Source: Dipetalonema caudispina
Lineage: Eukaryota; Nematoda; Chromadorea; Rhabditida; Onchocercidae
Length of the DNA: 64,000 nucleotides
Direction of reading: 5' to 3'
Assembly (NCBI GenBank): GCA_013365325.1
Contig: JABVXV010000019.1
Span: forward strand, 310,001 to 374,000
A program made the position numbers and the translations under genes. This document shows, piece after piece, positions 50,401 through 63,466 of this stretch. Position 1 is the first letter of the stretch. Each line of letters begins with the position of its first letter. The notes under the pieces are model-generated. The model had not been told where the DNA came from and ran no database searches. It worked only from the letters and a program-made list of their open reading frames with translations.

Positions 50401-51034
50401 TAACGTCTTATATTGTACCTATAAAACGAAGTATCCCTCAATGGACCTCACTTATTATGTCATCTGGTAAAACTGTATATTTTTTGACGTTCGTAGATTG
50501 CGTGAGACGAATATGGAATCAGTTTGCCATTTTATTGTTCTTTTATTACGCTTTCCTCATTTTCTACTGCTTTGCCGATCTTTACTATTCGATTCCAGTA
50601 TATGTCACACTCACATCACTCCATTTGGCTCTAGATTGCGTTACGGTTGGAGCAGCGAGCGCTGTTTATAAATTCGGATCTAAGAATAGGACGTATTCAA
50701 GTCAGGTAATTTTCCTTTGCGGATGAAAATATCCGGTGACTTTGCATTTCGTTACTTTTGGAATAATAGAATGTTATAACATCAGAATAGATCAATCATT
50801 GCTGACATCAAATAAAACAATTTTAAAATGTAAAGTTAATGTACTTAATTAACTGAAATATTGATTCAGGCAGCCCTCATACGCTTTGTTGGAACGTCAT
50901 TTTCACTTCTATGTTCATCATTCATTTTGACAAATGAATTTGCTAATCGAATCCATGGCTTCACACATTATATTATTTTGTTGGAGTATATCGCTCATTC
51001 ATTGATGTTTCTTGCCAATGAAATGGCCTTCTGA
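47495..51034 (+). CDS. Unrecognised multipass membrane protein (5' end uncertain)
   Basis: The firm part is three exons, 49823-50033, 50398-50705 and 50870-51034, joined in phase and GT-AG. Two upstream exons, 47495-47554 (contains LRNPSAWLP) and 48885-48953 (LTVVAGAIFSLINLYNKF), are open, end at good donors and keep phase 0, so they probably belong; neither has a start codon. If they are real the protein exceeds 270 residues. If not, the ATG at 49826, 3 nt after a TTTTAG acceptor, gives 226. About seven hydrophobic segments are visible, including VGLFSGPVQILSLYFVLVAL, FAILLFFYYAFLIFYCFADL and FVGTSFSLLCSSFIL. A cytoplasmic-looking stretch ITSYIVPIKRSIPQW lies between. I do not recognise the family. 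Without an assignable motif no function is proposed. Confidence 0.7.
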
Positions 51035-52785
51035 TAACCATCGAAGTCAGTTCGAATGATTATCATTGACCTAAATTAATGAATCCTACTAACTGTTTAC
51101 CCAAACTGGGGTGGTTTTCAAGAATTTGATTAAAAGTTCGAGATTTCAAATGTTTTCCACAAATATTGCTTAACACTGGTAGAGGTCTGGAATAATACAT
51201 TAATGGTATAGTTTTCATACATAAGTGTTGTTTTAGAGGTGAGCCAGTTTGGAGACTTCCGTTTGTGATACTTCTGTTATCTGAAATAATGAAGGAATTA
51301 AGCAAGTCCAGAGGATACTGATGCACTTTGGCCAGCAAAGGTCAGGTGGTTGTGGGCTACTAGTAGCTGACCAAGTGGAATAGTTTGATTGCTGATACCT
51401 CATACATTTTCCAAAAGAAAAATTTGCTAAGTCATTAAATAGCAATTAACTTTCCTGTCCAATTATACTTATTTGTCGTTTTTTTTTTTTTTAGATTCAG
51501 ATTTGATGAAGCACAGTTGGATTAGTCCATTTCTTCCTTGCTTCTCATTTTAATTAATATATGTTGTAAATATTTGCATCGTTTTCTTGCTGTTATTTTC
51601 GATGTATACTGGTTATTCTTTCTCTAGTATCTTTGAAAAAGAGAAATCTCCTTGTTTACTTTAACTTCCATGAAGTTTTTGATCTGAATTTCTTGTCTAT
51701 ATAACTTAAGTAATTTCTAAGTTAAATATTTATTCAAGTGACTTTAGTCCGAAAACTAAATTATTTCATATCAAACGTAATATATAAGAGTTGAGTTAAC
51801 ATACTGCAATCTTATCATCCATGGTATTTATCTGTTATTTCTTATTATACGAATGATAACTACAAAAAAATCAATAAAAGCATTCTTTGTTACAGTTTAT
51901 TGTCCAAATCATTTGCAAAAATGCATAATCGCTCGATTTCATATTCCTTATATGGTGTGAGTTGCAAAAAATTCTTTAAAGATACAAGAAGATATTCAAA
52001 TTCTGCATAGATGATATTTTGTTTTACACTTAAAAAGCAAACATTCATTCATCTGTGTAGTTTTTCCTCAATTTACAATATCCTTTTTCTAACCATAATT
52101 AATAACTTAAAGTATGAACAATGAATGTATTCTTCAGTAACTGTATAGCATAAAAAATCTATATTGCTTTGAGATTACTGTAATGATTATTGATTGATCT
52201 AAACCCTTTTCAGACATAAGTTAAATTTCTCATGCAACAATTAATTTATCATTTGTACATATAGATTCATTAATTTCGAAGAACTTGTTAGTAACGGAAG
52301 TTTTCCTCATTTTCTCAGGCATATAACAAACTGGGATAGCAAATATTATTTGTTTGAATGAAAATAGCAAAAATGTAAACAGGAATATGATTAGTAATTG
52401 GTAATGATTGTTGTTTGACCTTCAGTCATTTAAATTTCCTTTCATTGTCCAAAATTAATGCGAGAAATTATCGAACAAAAATGTTCATATCAAAAAGTAA
52501 TGGTAACACAGAAGAATAAACAATGGATGAAGTAATCCAAAATATGGGCAGAGTGTAGGGTTACTTTTCTTACAATTAATAAATTAGAAGATTCATGAGT
52601 AATTGTCAGATGAACAGAGCTTATTTCATCAATTGGATTTTGTTTAAATCATGTCGAAAATTTCTATTTAAAAAACAAACGAATCATAGAACGAATGTTA
52701 TGTTAGTTCACCAAAGATATTCAAACTGCAACAAATCTTATACCGAGCGGTTTTTTCTTAACTGTTATTTCCTTAAAATAATAAA

Positions 52786-52827
52786 CCATAGTTATGAATA
52801 AAAATCACTTTTTATTCATAACTATGG
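52786..52827. repeat. Perfect tight hairpin, 19-bp arms, 4-base loop
   Basis: Arms 52786-52804 (CCATAGTTATGAATAAAAA) and 52809-52827 are exact reverse complements separated by TCAC. This is long for chance and short-looped enough to fold readily if transcribed. No neighbouring gene explains it. Confidence 0.93.
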
Positions 52828-54497
52828 CTTTTGCAGTTTGGATTTAGATTAATTTAAGGAAGAATATGTTTTAATAAGTTTCACCAGTAAATTAGTTGGA
52901 TTTTTTATGCAATTTTTATGTTTTACTTGAAGTTTTAAATTAGTACAAAGATTCTTCGACGAACAGTTGAGGAATAATAAATGTGATAGTACATGTCAAG
53001 ATTTTTGAGAAAAAGCAAAGAGGGAGAGTATTTAAAGTATTCTGAAACGTTTGAAACTCAAGGAATTTGGAGATTTAAAGATTTTTTAATAACTAACAAT
53101 TTTTAGCTCTAAATTCTTCTTAATTTGAGCGAAATTTTTTAAAATCTCATCATTTTGCTAATTATCTCTGAGTTCTTTTATTTTTTTTGCAGTTTCTTTT
53201 TGCTGCTTTTTTTCGTGCCTTCTATTTTTTTTCCATAAAAATATTAATTTCAACTAAATTAAAAATGCTCCAGTTTATTATTAGACAGTGGGTTCCTTAT
53301 AATAAAGAGCGATATAATCATACGTTGATCGTTTGCATTAACATCCAAATATGTTACTTTTCAATTTCTCAGTAAAATTAAAATTTCTAAACTGAAATCT
53401 CTTCGCTTTCGAAACAGACTTGGGTATAAGTAAGTTCAAGTCTACTAACTTTTACAATGCAAAAATACGCAGAGTCCATTAGCACATTAATTTTTAGGAG
53501 ATCAATCTAATAAAAATTGGTTTTGGAGCTTTTTTTTTTTCTACTATTCCTAATAAAATAGAAAGTTGATGCCATTTGCTTTCTATTTTCTACACTTCAC
53601 TTTAAAAATATCTCTGTACTGTGCTCCGTTATGAAGAATGCTGCTGAAAAAAAAGCATTTTTCTGTTCACTACCCATTTATTATTATTACTATAATTATT
53701 ATCGGTAAGAGTTTTGAAAGCGATTCTTCTTTCAATGTACAGCTGTACTGGTTATAACAACAAACGTCTGCTATTAATTTCAAAACTAATTGGAAATTAA
53801 GACATTGTATTTTAAAACATAAGATAGACATTGAAGCTGAAATTCAACAGGCAAGAATTCGTTACAATTAATCTGATCAGAAATCTATGAGTATTCTATT
53901 TTTCTATTAACAGAAGCAAATATATCTTGCAGAATTTCCTTACTTTTTGCTCCATACGTAGGATAATTTAATAATTTTTTCATCTCAAAGTTTTTCTGGT
54001 CTTCAATTTGAAATCAATTTTTGTCCTAGCTATAATTTTCATCCTAAACTTATCAAAAGTTGATAGATTCCAATGTGCTTCAGAAACATGAAAGTTAGTA
54101 AATTTTTAGAAAAGAAGGATTCAGAATCTTGTCACCGTTTTTAATTCAACTCTGTTCGGATTTATGATAATGGTACAGACCCTGACAGTCCGATGATGTC
54201 TCACAATAATATATTATATATTGCATGAAACAGTTGACTTTTATATTAATTAATTCACTACGGTTTAATTTCTAACTTCTTAACATACATTACTTTGCAC
54301 TGTGATAATATAAAAATTTTTATCCACCTTATATATTAATAGTTGCAACTTTTATGATATTCTCTTCTGGAGCCCACATTTTCACAAAAGTTGTTGTTAA
54401 CCCGAAGATTTTGATGATTGTCCAATCTGAATAAATAGCATATACAGTTAACTACTACAATTTTCTATAACATTTCTTCCTATTCACAAAAATCCTG

Positions 54498-54524
54498 CAA
54501 AAAAAAAAAAAAAAAAAAAAAAAA
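54498..54524. repeat. Poly-A run
   Basis: About 27 consecutive adenines. It lies downstream of the MSP-domain gene, which is on the minus strand. No retrotransposed copy is recognised next to it. Confidence 0.85.
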
Positions 54525-54682
54525 CGAATGAGCATTTATAATAATGCAATTTTCTAATTCGTTCCAATAATTGTTTCACCGGTTATTTGTCAGAATATAG
54601 AATTTTAAAAATCTAGTTCGGGTAGAGAAAGCAACAACTTAAGCAATGTACAAGTCTGAAACGTAGCAGTTCAGATCAATTA

Positions 54683-55773
54683 TTATTTGATTAGTTTAAC
54701 CTTAGGAACATCTTCAGCAGAAATGATATTTACTGGCATTTTGAGTACTTCTGGTGACTTTTGTGAATTTGCTTTGAATATTTCTTTTGGTTCCGAATCA
54801 TTTGGATTACAAACAAGATAATGGAACACTAATTTATCAGGTTTTGCTGGACCTGCAAAAAAAATATACACATTTGACAGAAGTAATCGTGTAATAGAAA
54901 ATAATCTTACGATCGTTTTTTTTGTTCTGATTCCGCATTGAAATCAGTCTCATAATGACATGGTCTGTATGAAACTATTGAGTTATTTAAAAGATCATGT
55001 TTTGAATTCCTACAGTAATTTTGGTAAGTGTTAACACCCAGCGCAAATATTACAGGATAAAACTTTAACAGAAGAGACTATTTCTGCTTTTTTAATGTCG
55101 TATTTTCATCTCTTGATTATATAACACTAATATTGCACTGCACAATGGGAATTTATTTTGAATTTTATGAATCAATGAATTCGAGTACCAGGTAGCCTTG
55201 TTATCACAAGATTACCACATGAACCTGGCTCTATAAACATGTAAGCTGGGTTTACTCGAAACAAGTTATTATCACTACAGCGCACCTGAAATTGTATATT
55301 TAAGATCATTACTTCCTTTGAAAAATGGTCATTAAAATTTACACCTCATCACTATCGGTCATTGTGGGTTGATACTGATAAAGCTTGATGACAAAAGAAC
55401 TAACTTGGAAATTAAACAGGCTTTTCATTAGCCATCTAATGACACGTCAACATTATTAATAAATGTTTTAAATACCTTTTAATAATTTCTAATTTAAATA
55501 CCTTCTAGTGCTTTCTAAGTTTGGAATCATTTATCGCTTACGAAAATGCTAAGAATCATTTATAGAATTCAATTCTTCCACACTCTTCTACCTATCCGGC
55601 TTCTGTTTTGCAAGCCTTATTTGTCAAATAATGAATCCAACTTTAACAACAAGTCGTTTGTCACTTATATTAACAAGCATATGTTCCGATTTCCCGCCAT
55701 TCGGAAGAAAAACTGCCGTTTCCGGATCCACGGATAATGCTGGTTCTGCTTTTTCTGCCGGCGCAGTTGTCAT
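54683..55773 (-). CDS. Small sperm protein with MSP domain (SSP/MSD type)
   Basis: Three exons (55773-55642, 55285-55189, 54852-54683) join in phase into 132 residues that are essentially one major-sperm-protein domain. The N-terminus is short and acidic (TTAPAEKAEP). The immunoglobulin-like MSP strands follow: LSVDPETAVFLPNGGKSEHM, LVNISDKRLVVKVRCSDNNL, FRVNPAYMFIEPG, then LVITRLPGPAKPDKLVFHYL and a final KMPVNI. In nematodes such small MSP-domain proteins are made in sperm and act with the MSP cytoskeleton that drives amoeboid motility. The LVITR-GxPKxDKLVFH block is nearer to the small-sperm-protein (SSP/MSD) subfamily than to MSP itself. No signal peptide, as expected. AATATG at the start is preceded by CAG, a possible trans-splice acceptor. 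Tissue role is inferred from the family. Confidence 0.9.
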
Positions 55774-57521
55774 ATTCTGATTCCCTCTTCATATTAATAA
55801 AATGCAATAATTAATTCAGATAAAAAATCAATTTTGGTGCAGATTGGAATTTGATGACACAATTGTATCTAACTGCGAGTTCACAATGCTTCTGTCGTGA
55901 AAGTTTTGATTTGTGGTAGAAGGAATCTGTATTTTGTTGAAGACAGAGTCCTCTTATTTGAATATCACGACAAAATATTTGAATATAGAATTTATTGAAT
56001 AACACAGCAATTAATACCAGCAAGTGTTATAATATCCTTGATAACGCAATAAGTTAATCAGTCACTGGACTTACTGAGAGTGAGAAGGTCCAAGTAGAAG
56101 GAATAAAATAGGAGAGGTAGGATTGAATCGTGGTTTTGTAAGTGAATAAGGTGAATGAGTGGATGAGTGAGTGAGTAGTAAGCTAATTGAGTGTAATGAG
56201 TCGAATGAGTAATGAGTGAGAATGAGTGGAAATGCCTCCCGAAAAGTGCGTCCCGTAAAGCCTTGTATATATATATATATATATGTGGTTATTGGAAGCA
56301 TTACTGTAACCTTGTTGTAAGTATATTACACAAAGAACAATGTTTTACAATCCTAGCTCAAGCATATAAAACAAAGGACAATGTCACAATCTTATTTGAA
56401 GGATAGGAACAAAGGATAGTGCGTTACTGTCGGATCTGATTTAGCATATCTTAACCACAGTCAACAAAGATGCACTGTTAATATCTCATCTTAAACAAGG
56501 ATGAGTATAAGTTAAATGGTTTATGTTAACAATTTATAAGAAGAATTGTTTCATTACGAAATGAAATATCAATTACTTTAATTATAAGAAATGTATTATC
56601 CCTTTTTTCGCGAATTCATTTAGATTTCGCGACAGCTTCAGTCATAACCATAAATTTTTTATTGTAATCACCGCCTACAGTTTGTCAATCAAAACTGTAT
56701 CCATAACCATGATTCTACTCTATTTGCGAGTAACTTTCAAAAAATTTCACGGAAATACAAACATAACATATAACTCACTCATATTACTCACTTTATTTCT
56801 CTGTTATTAGATTTGATTAACTTAAATTCATTGTTAGTATCATTAGACATTTCTACGACAGCAATTGATACGTTGAAAATGGGAACTTACCACAATAGAT
56901 ATTTGCAACTTTAGTGCTCCCTTCTTATCGTTTGAAAAAAAAGACCACTTATCAGACTATAGAAATGCAAATGATGCAACTCACTATGAATTTTCAACTT
57001 AAATATCAATGGTATTGCACATTCTTTATAGAGAGCACAGCAATAGACTTTTTTGTTTTAGTAGGTGTTTAAAAGACATAATTTAATGCTCGACCGATTC
57101 GATGTTCAATCACCTAATCATTTACATATTCTCCACTTTTTCTTTATCCGATTTACCGAACACTATAATTTTTGTGATCCGTACTTTTTGTCCAAAGATT
57201 AGGAGGTTTCAAGATAAATTTGCACGGCTGATTATTTCGAATTTCTGTTCTTTTGAAATGCAACTGAATCAACAATTTGAATGTTTTAGCAAGTGGCTTC
57301 GTTGTTTTCTCATTGCCTTTTTCTTTCTCTCCTTCACTTAGTGCTAAACCCTAAAGTTAGCCTGAAGAGCTTCGCGTTGTGAGTATCATAAAGATTAGAA
57401 TTTTCACTAAGGTTTATTGCAATTATGTAAAAAGCTGCTTCAATCGACTGTTGATTTAGTGATGAAAATTATTATAAGAAGTAAAGTTTGCAATCACCTC
57501 AATTTATGAGATTAACATGAA
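55774..57521. other. Intergenic with degenerate minisatellite
   Basis: Between the sperm-protein promoter and the 3' end of the V-ATPase gene (both minus strand). Contains GAGT-rich repeats at about 56080-56235 and a TA dinucleotide run at 56262-56285. The 79-codon frame near 57.1 kb has no family resemblance. Confidence 0.5.
56080..56285. repeat. Degenerate GAGT/GAAT-rich minisatellite and (TA)n
   Basis: About 150 bp built from variants of GAGTGAGT and GAATGAGT with interruptions, ending near 56235. After a short unique stretch it is followed by roughly twelve TA dinucleotides (56262-56285). The purine-rich strand is the plus strand. It is a length-polymorphism candidate rather than a gene. 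Confidence 0.8.
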
Positions 57522-58896
57522 TCAATAATCTTCACTTCCATCTTTTTTACTGACAAGTTTGAAGGATTTCATTTGGGAAAATGTAAAGGGTTTAAACGAA
57601 TATCCATGACCATCATAGAACTTACTTTGAAATTCAACCCTGAAACAAGTCATTTGAGAAAAGATGTATACAAATGTAATTCACAGACAAGAAAATTTTC
57701 GGGAATGACATTTGTAAAAATATTCTCATCACAGGCATCTTACAAATATGAACAATTATGGCAGATAATTCGAAAATCTATAAATCGTTGATAATTTAAA
57801 TGATACCAATGTAATCGCAACGCGTGCAAGAAAGTAGAAAGTCCTTCCATTAATATCAATATGGCAAATGTAAGCACTCCATAGAGCCAAGAGATGAGAT
57901 ACAGTACTGGACCATTTGACCAAGTATTGAATGAAAAAGCCAAACTAAGCACCATTGACCACAGAACTTCAGAAAGCTCTGGAATTACGATAGCATAAAT
58001 TTGTCGTTCCCTTCAATTCCTAGAATCATCTAGTTAAGACTGAATTAACTAGATTTAGAGATGACTTAGACATTAGATTAAAATGAATTACAAAGTATTT
58101 ACGCGCATGAGCTAAAGAAAGAGCCCAGAGGCGAAGATAAGAAGCGGTATGTGATATGCAACCCAGTACAAATTCAATCGTATGAATTCCTTGGTGCATC
58201 AAAACATCCATAAAATCGAACTATAATTATGATGATTCAGACAAAAGGAATTGCTTTAAAACAAATAATCAGGGCTACGAGGGACAGTTTGCTATATAAT
58301 GACCAGTAAGAATTAAATGACCTGAAACCGATATGCTGAAATTGGGTAATTTTTTTTTCAAAAAAAACGTAGCATCATACAAAAAATCTGGACTAATTAA
58401 TCTCGAACCTGGTATAATAATTACGTAACAAAATGGCACTTCCTTTTCTATATATTTTAAAATACAGATATTTATAGGCTCATAATAAAACAAATAAAAA
58501 TATGCGCCGACGTCGAAAAAATTGAAAAAAAAAATGGATTTCTGGAAAGTGGAATGAGCAAGATAGCTTTTAGAACCAACCTTCACTTCCTCGTCATTAC
58601 TATTAGCAACTTCTTCATTTTCAATCTTCCGGAATTTAAATTTTAAATAAACAGGTTTCACCAAAAGCATCGCTGGTATGCAAAGTAACGCTAACATCAG
58701 AAGACCTTTCTCGACCATGCCCTGAAATCGCATATTTTAGATTTTTTCGTTTTCTTCCTTTCGAAGGGCAGAGACACTCTCATTTGTAACAAATTCTAGT
58801 GATAAGTTCTACACTAAAGAGTTGAAATGTTTTCAATGTAGTGAAATTGAATTACTGAATTTTTTGCTGCTTATATTCTTGATTTCAGCTCGTCTG

Positions 58897-58929
<33 letters not shown>

Positions 58930-61900
58930 CATCGTGCGAATTCGATTGGCACCAGGCTAAGAAATTCAAGAACTAGAACATTATTTATCTGACTGTAATA
59001 ATTTCATTACCTGACTTGGATACCATTCCTGCAAATAACAGTGCTTCAATTCGGTAGATGAAGACCGATTCCAGAAACCTTCCATCCGTGGTTTCAGCAT
59101 GCACATGTTGATTAACCCGATCAGAAGTGATGGAGCACAGTGTGACCCTGGATAAAAGAAGCCGAAAACATCACCCGGTATGGTACTAAACATAAGCCAC
59201 TTAATTATCATCTGTAAAAGAGGATCATGATACTTATCGTATAACTGCATATTTTTTTAAGAAATTTTGTGAGAAGAATTGATCAGAATCTCTCGATAAC
59301 ACAGAATAAATGAGTCGACATAGATTAACGAGCGTAAAAGATATTCCTAAAAATTCTTTTTTATATACTTTCATAAAAAACTAAATAAAATCAGAGAGTT
59401 ACTGAATGAAAATATAAACTTGACCTGAATACATAAATAAATCAATATGCAGGATAGAAACAAAATCTGCGGCAGAAATGTGAAGTAAATATCGATAGTT
59501 GATTGTGAATATCTGCAAATATGCATATCAATTTCAGTCATTAAATTTCAAGCTTAAACTTAGTGTATTATTCGATCGTTGCATTGTATATTTTAAAAAA
59601 TCATTCATTTTTTTCGAAAACAAAGAAAAATAAACACTGAGTGAGAAAAATCTGAAACAAACAAAAAATTCATAAGGCTCAGCATGACACCAAATGTCAT
59701 TTGCATGATGCCAAAAATAATCGATGCTTTCATTTTCATTGAATTTGTAAATGTTAGCCGATTTTCTGCTAAATTCCAAATTGGATCCAAGCCGAAAACA
59801 TATGGACCCTACAAATCTTCTATAAATTTCCAAAAAACAATATTATCCTGGGTTACTAGTTAATATATTCGAAAACATGAAGTTCAAATCTAAAATGAAA
59901 AAATTCAAAAATTGTGGAGAATTAGTTTGCTCTTCAAAACCAATAAAAATTTACTTTGTCTCTGTCGTAGGCATACTGTGGCGGCAATGTTAAATCAGTT
60001 TGCGCAATCTCTTCAATTGGCATAAGATCGAATAAGCTAGCGCTTAATGCATAGTTATTCATAAATAAGTATTAAGTAAATGGAATTGTGATAAGTTCCA
60101 AGCTTATGGCATGGTAATGGAAATGATAAGTAGTAAGTATACATAGACATAAACAAGCATAAGATAGCAAAATCTCACTTGTAAGGATTGCGCCAACTAC
60201 TTCCAAACAAATTCATTGAACGTGAATAGAAATCATTATAGATAAAGCCTGTATAAATTGAGAAAAGTCCCATTAGAAGAATGATATAACGTCCACGATA
60301 GAATGTTCCCATTATCTATAATATTCACAAAACTTGTTCCAAGTTAAATTATCTTTGAAAAAACAAAATACAATTTAGATAAATTTTACATTTCCAACAT
60401 ACAATCTCTCAAATCACTTCAGTTTAATTGTTAAAGTTAAACCAAACACTTGTCGGCAGACAATATAGTATGAAAATGCGTTCAGAATTTAAAAAATATT
60501 GCGTATAATATGATATTTGACAAACATCATCATCAATTTCGATCTTATTTTCGAGTAGGATGAACGCAAGGGCAATACAAAAAACGAGCAAGCCATGACC
60601 TGCATCGCCGAACATTACTGCGAATAGAAATGGAAATGTTATTATTGTCCATGGAGCTAAAAATAAAAAAGATCATGACAGTTCGATATGAAAGAAAGTG
60701 TTATACGACGGGTTCATAATGCTCAAGCTTACAAAGCACGATGGATAACCTGGATTAATTTCACGGTAAGTTGCTATACCATAGGAATTAACGATGTTCT
60801 GAAAGATTTTTGTGAATTTGTTGACACGAAAATATGTTGGTGGCATCTTGTTCGTCTCAATTTCATACAAGAAAGATAACATGGCAGATCCATTCTTTTC
60901 CTGTTAAAGTTTCATTTAATTCATAATTTAATTTGAAATCTGATCAACATTTATCTGACTTTGTCTACTTCTGAAATAATTGGCAAAAATGATCATATAG
61001 TATACCATGCCACTCTTATCTAAGTTATTTCGAACACGTATTACATCAGCGGTCGGAATCCAACATTCAGCAATTAGATATCGTTGAGTGATGTCTACAT
61101 TGCACATATTCATTGCTCCAAACACCGCGGATATCTTTTGCAACTGAAAATGCAACTTAACTTTTATTATTACAATACGCGTTTGCGACACTGTTCAGAT
61201 TTATCCTGTCATTTCACAAAAATTAATTTCGAAGAATATCCTTGCCTATGCCGCTGTTGTTTTAAATGGAAGCTTTTTTCTGGAATTTTGAATTGCAAGA
61301 TCATCTTAGTACTCGAAAACTGCTTCAACAAACTTCTACCAAATTTGCACTTGATCTGAACTCCGAAAGACGAAATATATAACAAGATGTTTTAAAAATA
61401 ATCAAACAGTGTTTGCGACAAATTTTTAGATGATGAGATAGGTTGATTAAGTCCAAACTTTGATATCCCATTCATGAGCTTTACAAGCAGTTGCTCGGAG
61501 CATTGTATTACGATATTTTCTTGTTTCTTCAATGACTGATTTGATTTCATCCACACGTCCAAATAGGTTTTGCTCCTTCACCGCATCTTTACAATCGTAT
61601 ATTTTCGCTTGATAGCTAGAATCAAGTATTTTGTGCCTGTATAATTTCTTATTCGAAAATCATACTGTGCAATGGAAACCAACACTTTCACTGAAACTAA
61701 CCATTTGCACATCTTTCTCACTCGTAATCCAAGTATTGTACCGGAAAAAAATACCATGAAGACATCTTTCGGTGGTACATCGTTCTAAAACAATCCCATG
61801 TTGAACAGAATACGACGCTAACAACTTTTTCGATTAGAAGTAATTAACAAGATTCGATATCCAAAAATCTTGGTAATCCTACATGACCAATCAATCTTTT

Positions 61901-63466
61901 ACTAGCAAAAACAGAAGAAGTGATCATCAGGAAGACAAAATACAGAGAAAAGAATGAATATCTGTCCTGATCTAATCGAAGTTCTTGAAAAGATCTACAA
62001 GTAAAGGATCTTCGCCGAAATCAATAGCGACAATGCGCACGAGAACGTTTAGACCACATGTTCGCCAAAGCAAACGTTCCAGTGCCGTCGAATGACGACG
62101 TTCCACGATTCCGGCAATGAAACTGCAAGAATTATATTTATTTAGCAAATAGACACATTTACAGTAGTGCGAAAATGTTGTGATACTTGCTATCGAAATT
62201 GGTGAAAAGATAAGAAAAGAAATACAATTACATAGGACTAAAAGGAAAAAGTTATAATCTATTTCAATACTACTGGCCTAAAATATATCTAATTTACATT
62301 GGAAAAAATGCATTCCAACGTTGAAAATTTGACAAGAAATACCAATCGTCAATTTTAAATCTTAACTTTTTGTGTTATTAATATTTAAACCAAACCTGAT
62401 ATCTAACTTTTCGTCAGGAAAATTACTTGACATTCGATTTGGGATAACGCTCTCCTTTCTTCCTACTACCACACCGGTCAATTTGCGACGAATAGCACCA
62501 ATACCGAAAGTTGCGTTTCCTTGATCCATTCCCAACAATGACCGTTTAGCTTGTTGTCGCTGTCCCTACAAATTTAGAAATCTACTAGAATGCCTGTTCA
62601 ATCTCTTTTTTTTCCAAAAAACTGAAGAATGCTTCGCTTAAAAACTGTCGGTTTTATCAAATTACTCTTCTTTTATCTTCTAATTTTTCCCATAAAAAAG
62701 GCTCAAATTTTCATTTTAATTATGCTTAAATGCTTACGTCAGTGAGAAGTTGCTGCACTTTATTGATGCACTGCATGTAATCGTTTAAATGTGCATAATT
62801 ATCCATCAAATTTTCCATATTCCTGTTATTTTTTAGCAGTTGTTCTTCAATCCTCTCAATTTCGGCCTGGAAATTGCTTCCAGAAAGGTAAGCTTAAAGA
62901 ATGTTTTGGAATTTCAAAATTAGAAAATAATTACACCTAAAGCAGAAAGCAAACACTTGAAAAAAAAGAACTGTGGAAGTTTTTAAGAATATTTTCAGTG
63001 CAAAACTTTAATTTATTTTATTTAGGATTTTTTTTAAAGAAAATTTATTTAAGACTTCTTTTAGAACACTTGAGATATCTTCCATACTTCGAGAGTGTTC
63101 ATTTCGTTTGGCAATGGTGTAGGAACAAATCCATTTAGTCGTGGTATCGAGATAGAATCTGCTAGAATCTGCTCCTCAATAAACTCTAAACAATTTTTGT
63201 TATTTGGATATCTTAACTGTTTGTCGATGAATGACAGAATAAATTTTACTAAATGTTAAAGAGTATTTGAAAATTGTCAAACATGAACTATTGAATAATT
63301 TTGAGAATGAATATTTCTTTTGATTCTTTTACGGCATATTTTATAGGATTCAGTTGAATGAAATACAAGAGCGGATAAAAACAATACTTAGTTTTTGTGC
63401 CATCAGATTGCACCGTTTCAAATCACCAAAAAAACGTCTTTGGAATGAATTCATTTCAGAATTTAG
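57522..63466 (-). CDS. V-type proton ATPase subunit a (5' partial)
   Basis: Membrane Vo subunit that, with the c-ring, forms the proton path of the vacuolar ATPase. Exons: 63466-63388, 63185-63088, 62866-62738, 62565-62396, 62122-61999, 61784-61702, 61636-61459, 61143-61006, 60900-60750, 60656-60526, 60315-60179, 60042-59955, 59808-59663, 59512-59425, 59211-59011, 58721-58581, 58220-58103, 57978-57807, 57639-57522. These give about 829 residues, lacking only the first 40 or so, which must lie past the right edge. All joins keep phase. Landmarks include [93 protein letters not shown], then [20 protein letters not shown], which carries the essential Arg of the proton channel, and [20 protein letters not shown]. 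Nematodes have several paralogues (unc-32, vha-5, vha-6, vha-7); which one this is cannot be told here. Confidence 0.96.
58890..58929. repeat. Poly-T run inside a V-ATPase intron
   Basis: More than 30 consecutive thymines in the intron between exons 59211-59011 and 58721-58581, equal to a poly-A run on the coding strand. It is a likely assembly or sequencing weak spot but does not touch an exon. Confidence 0.85.

Larger units (their letters stand above)
51035..54682. other. Intergenic
   Basis: About 3.6 kb. Two overlapping minus-strand frames near 51.1-51.4 kb (91 and 70 codons) lie just past the membrane-protein stop and are probably chance frames in its 3' UTR. A 19-bp hairpin with a 4-base loop is at 52786-52827 and an A-run of about 27 at 54498-54524. 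No gene is supported. Confidence 0.45.

Noticed and set aside
51063..51445. Two overlapping minus-strand frames of 91 and 70 codons
   Set aside because: They use different frames of the same DNA and lie directly after the stop of the plus-strand membrane protein. No motif favours either.
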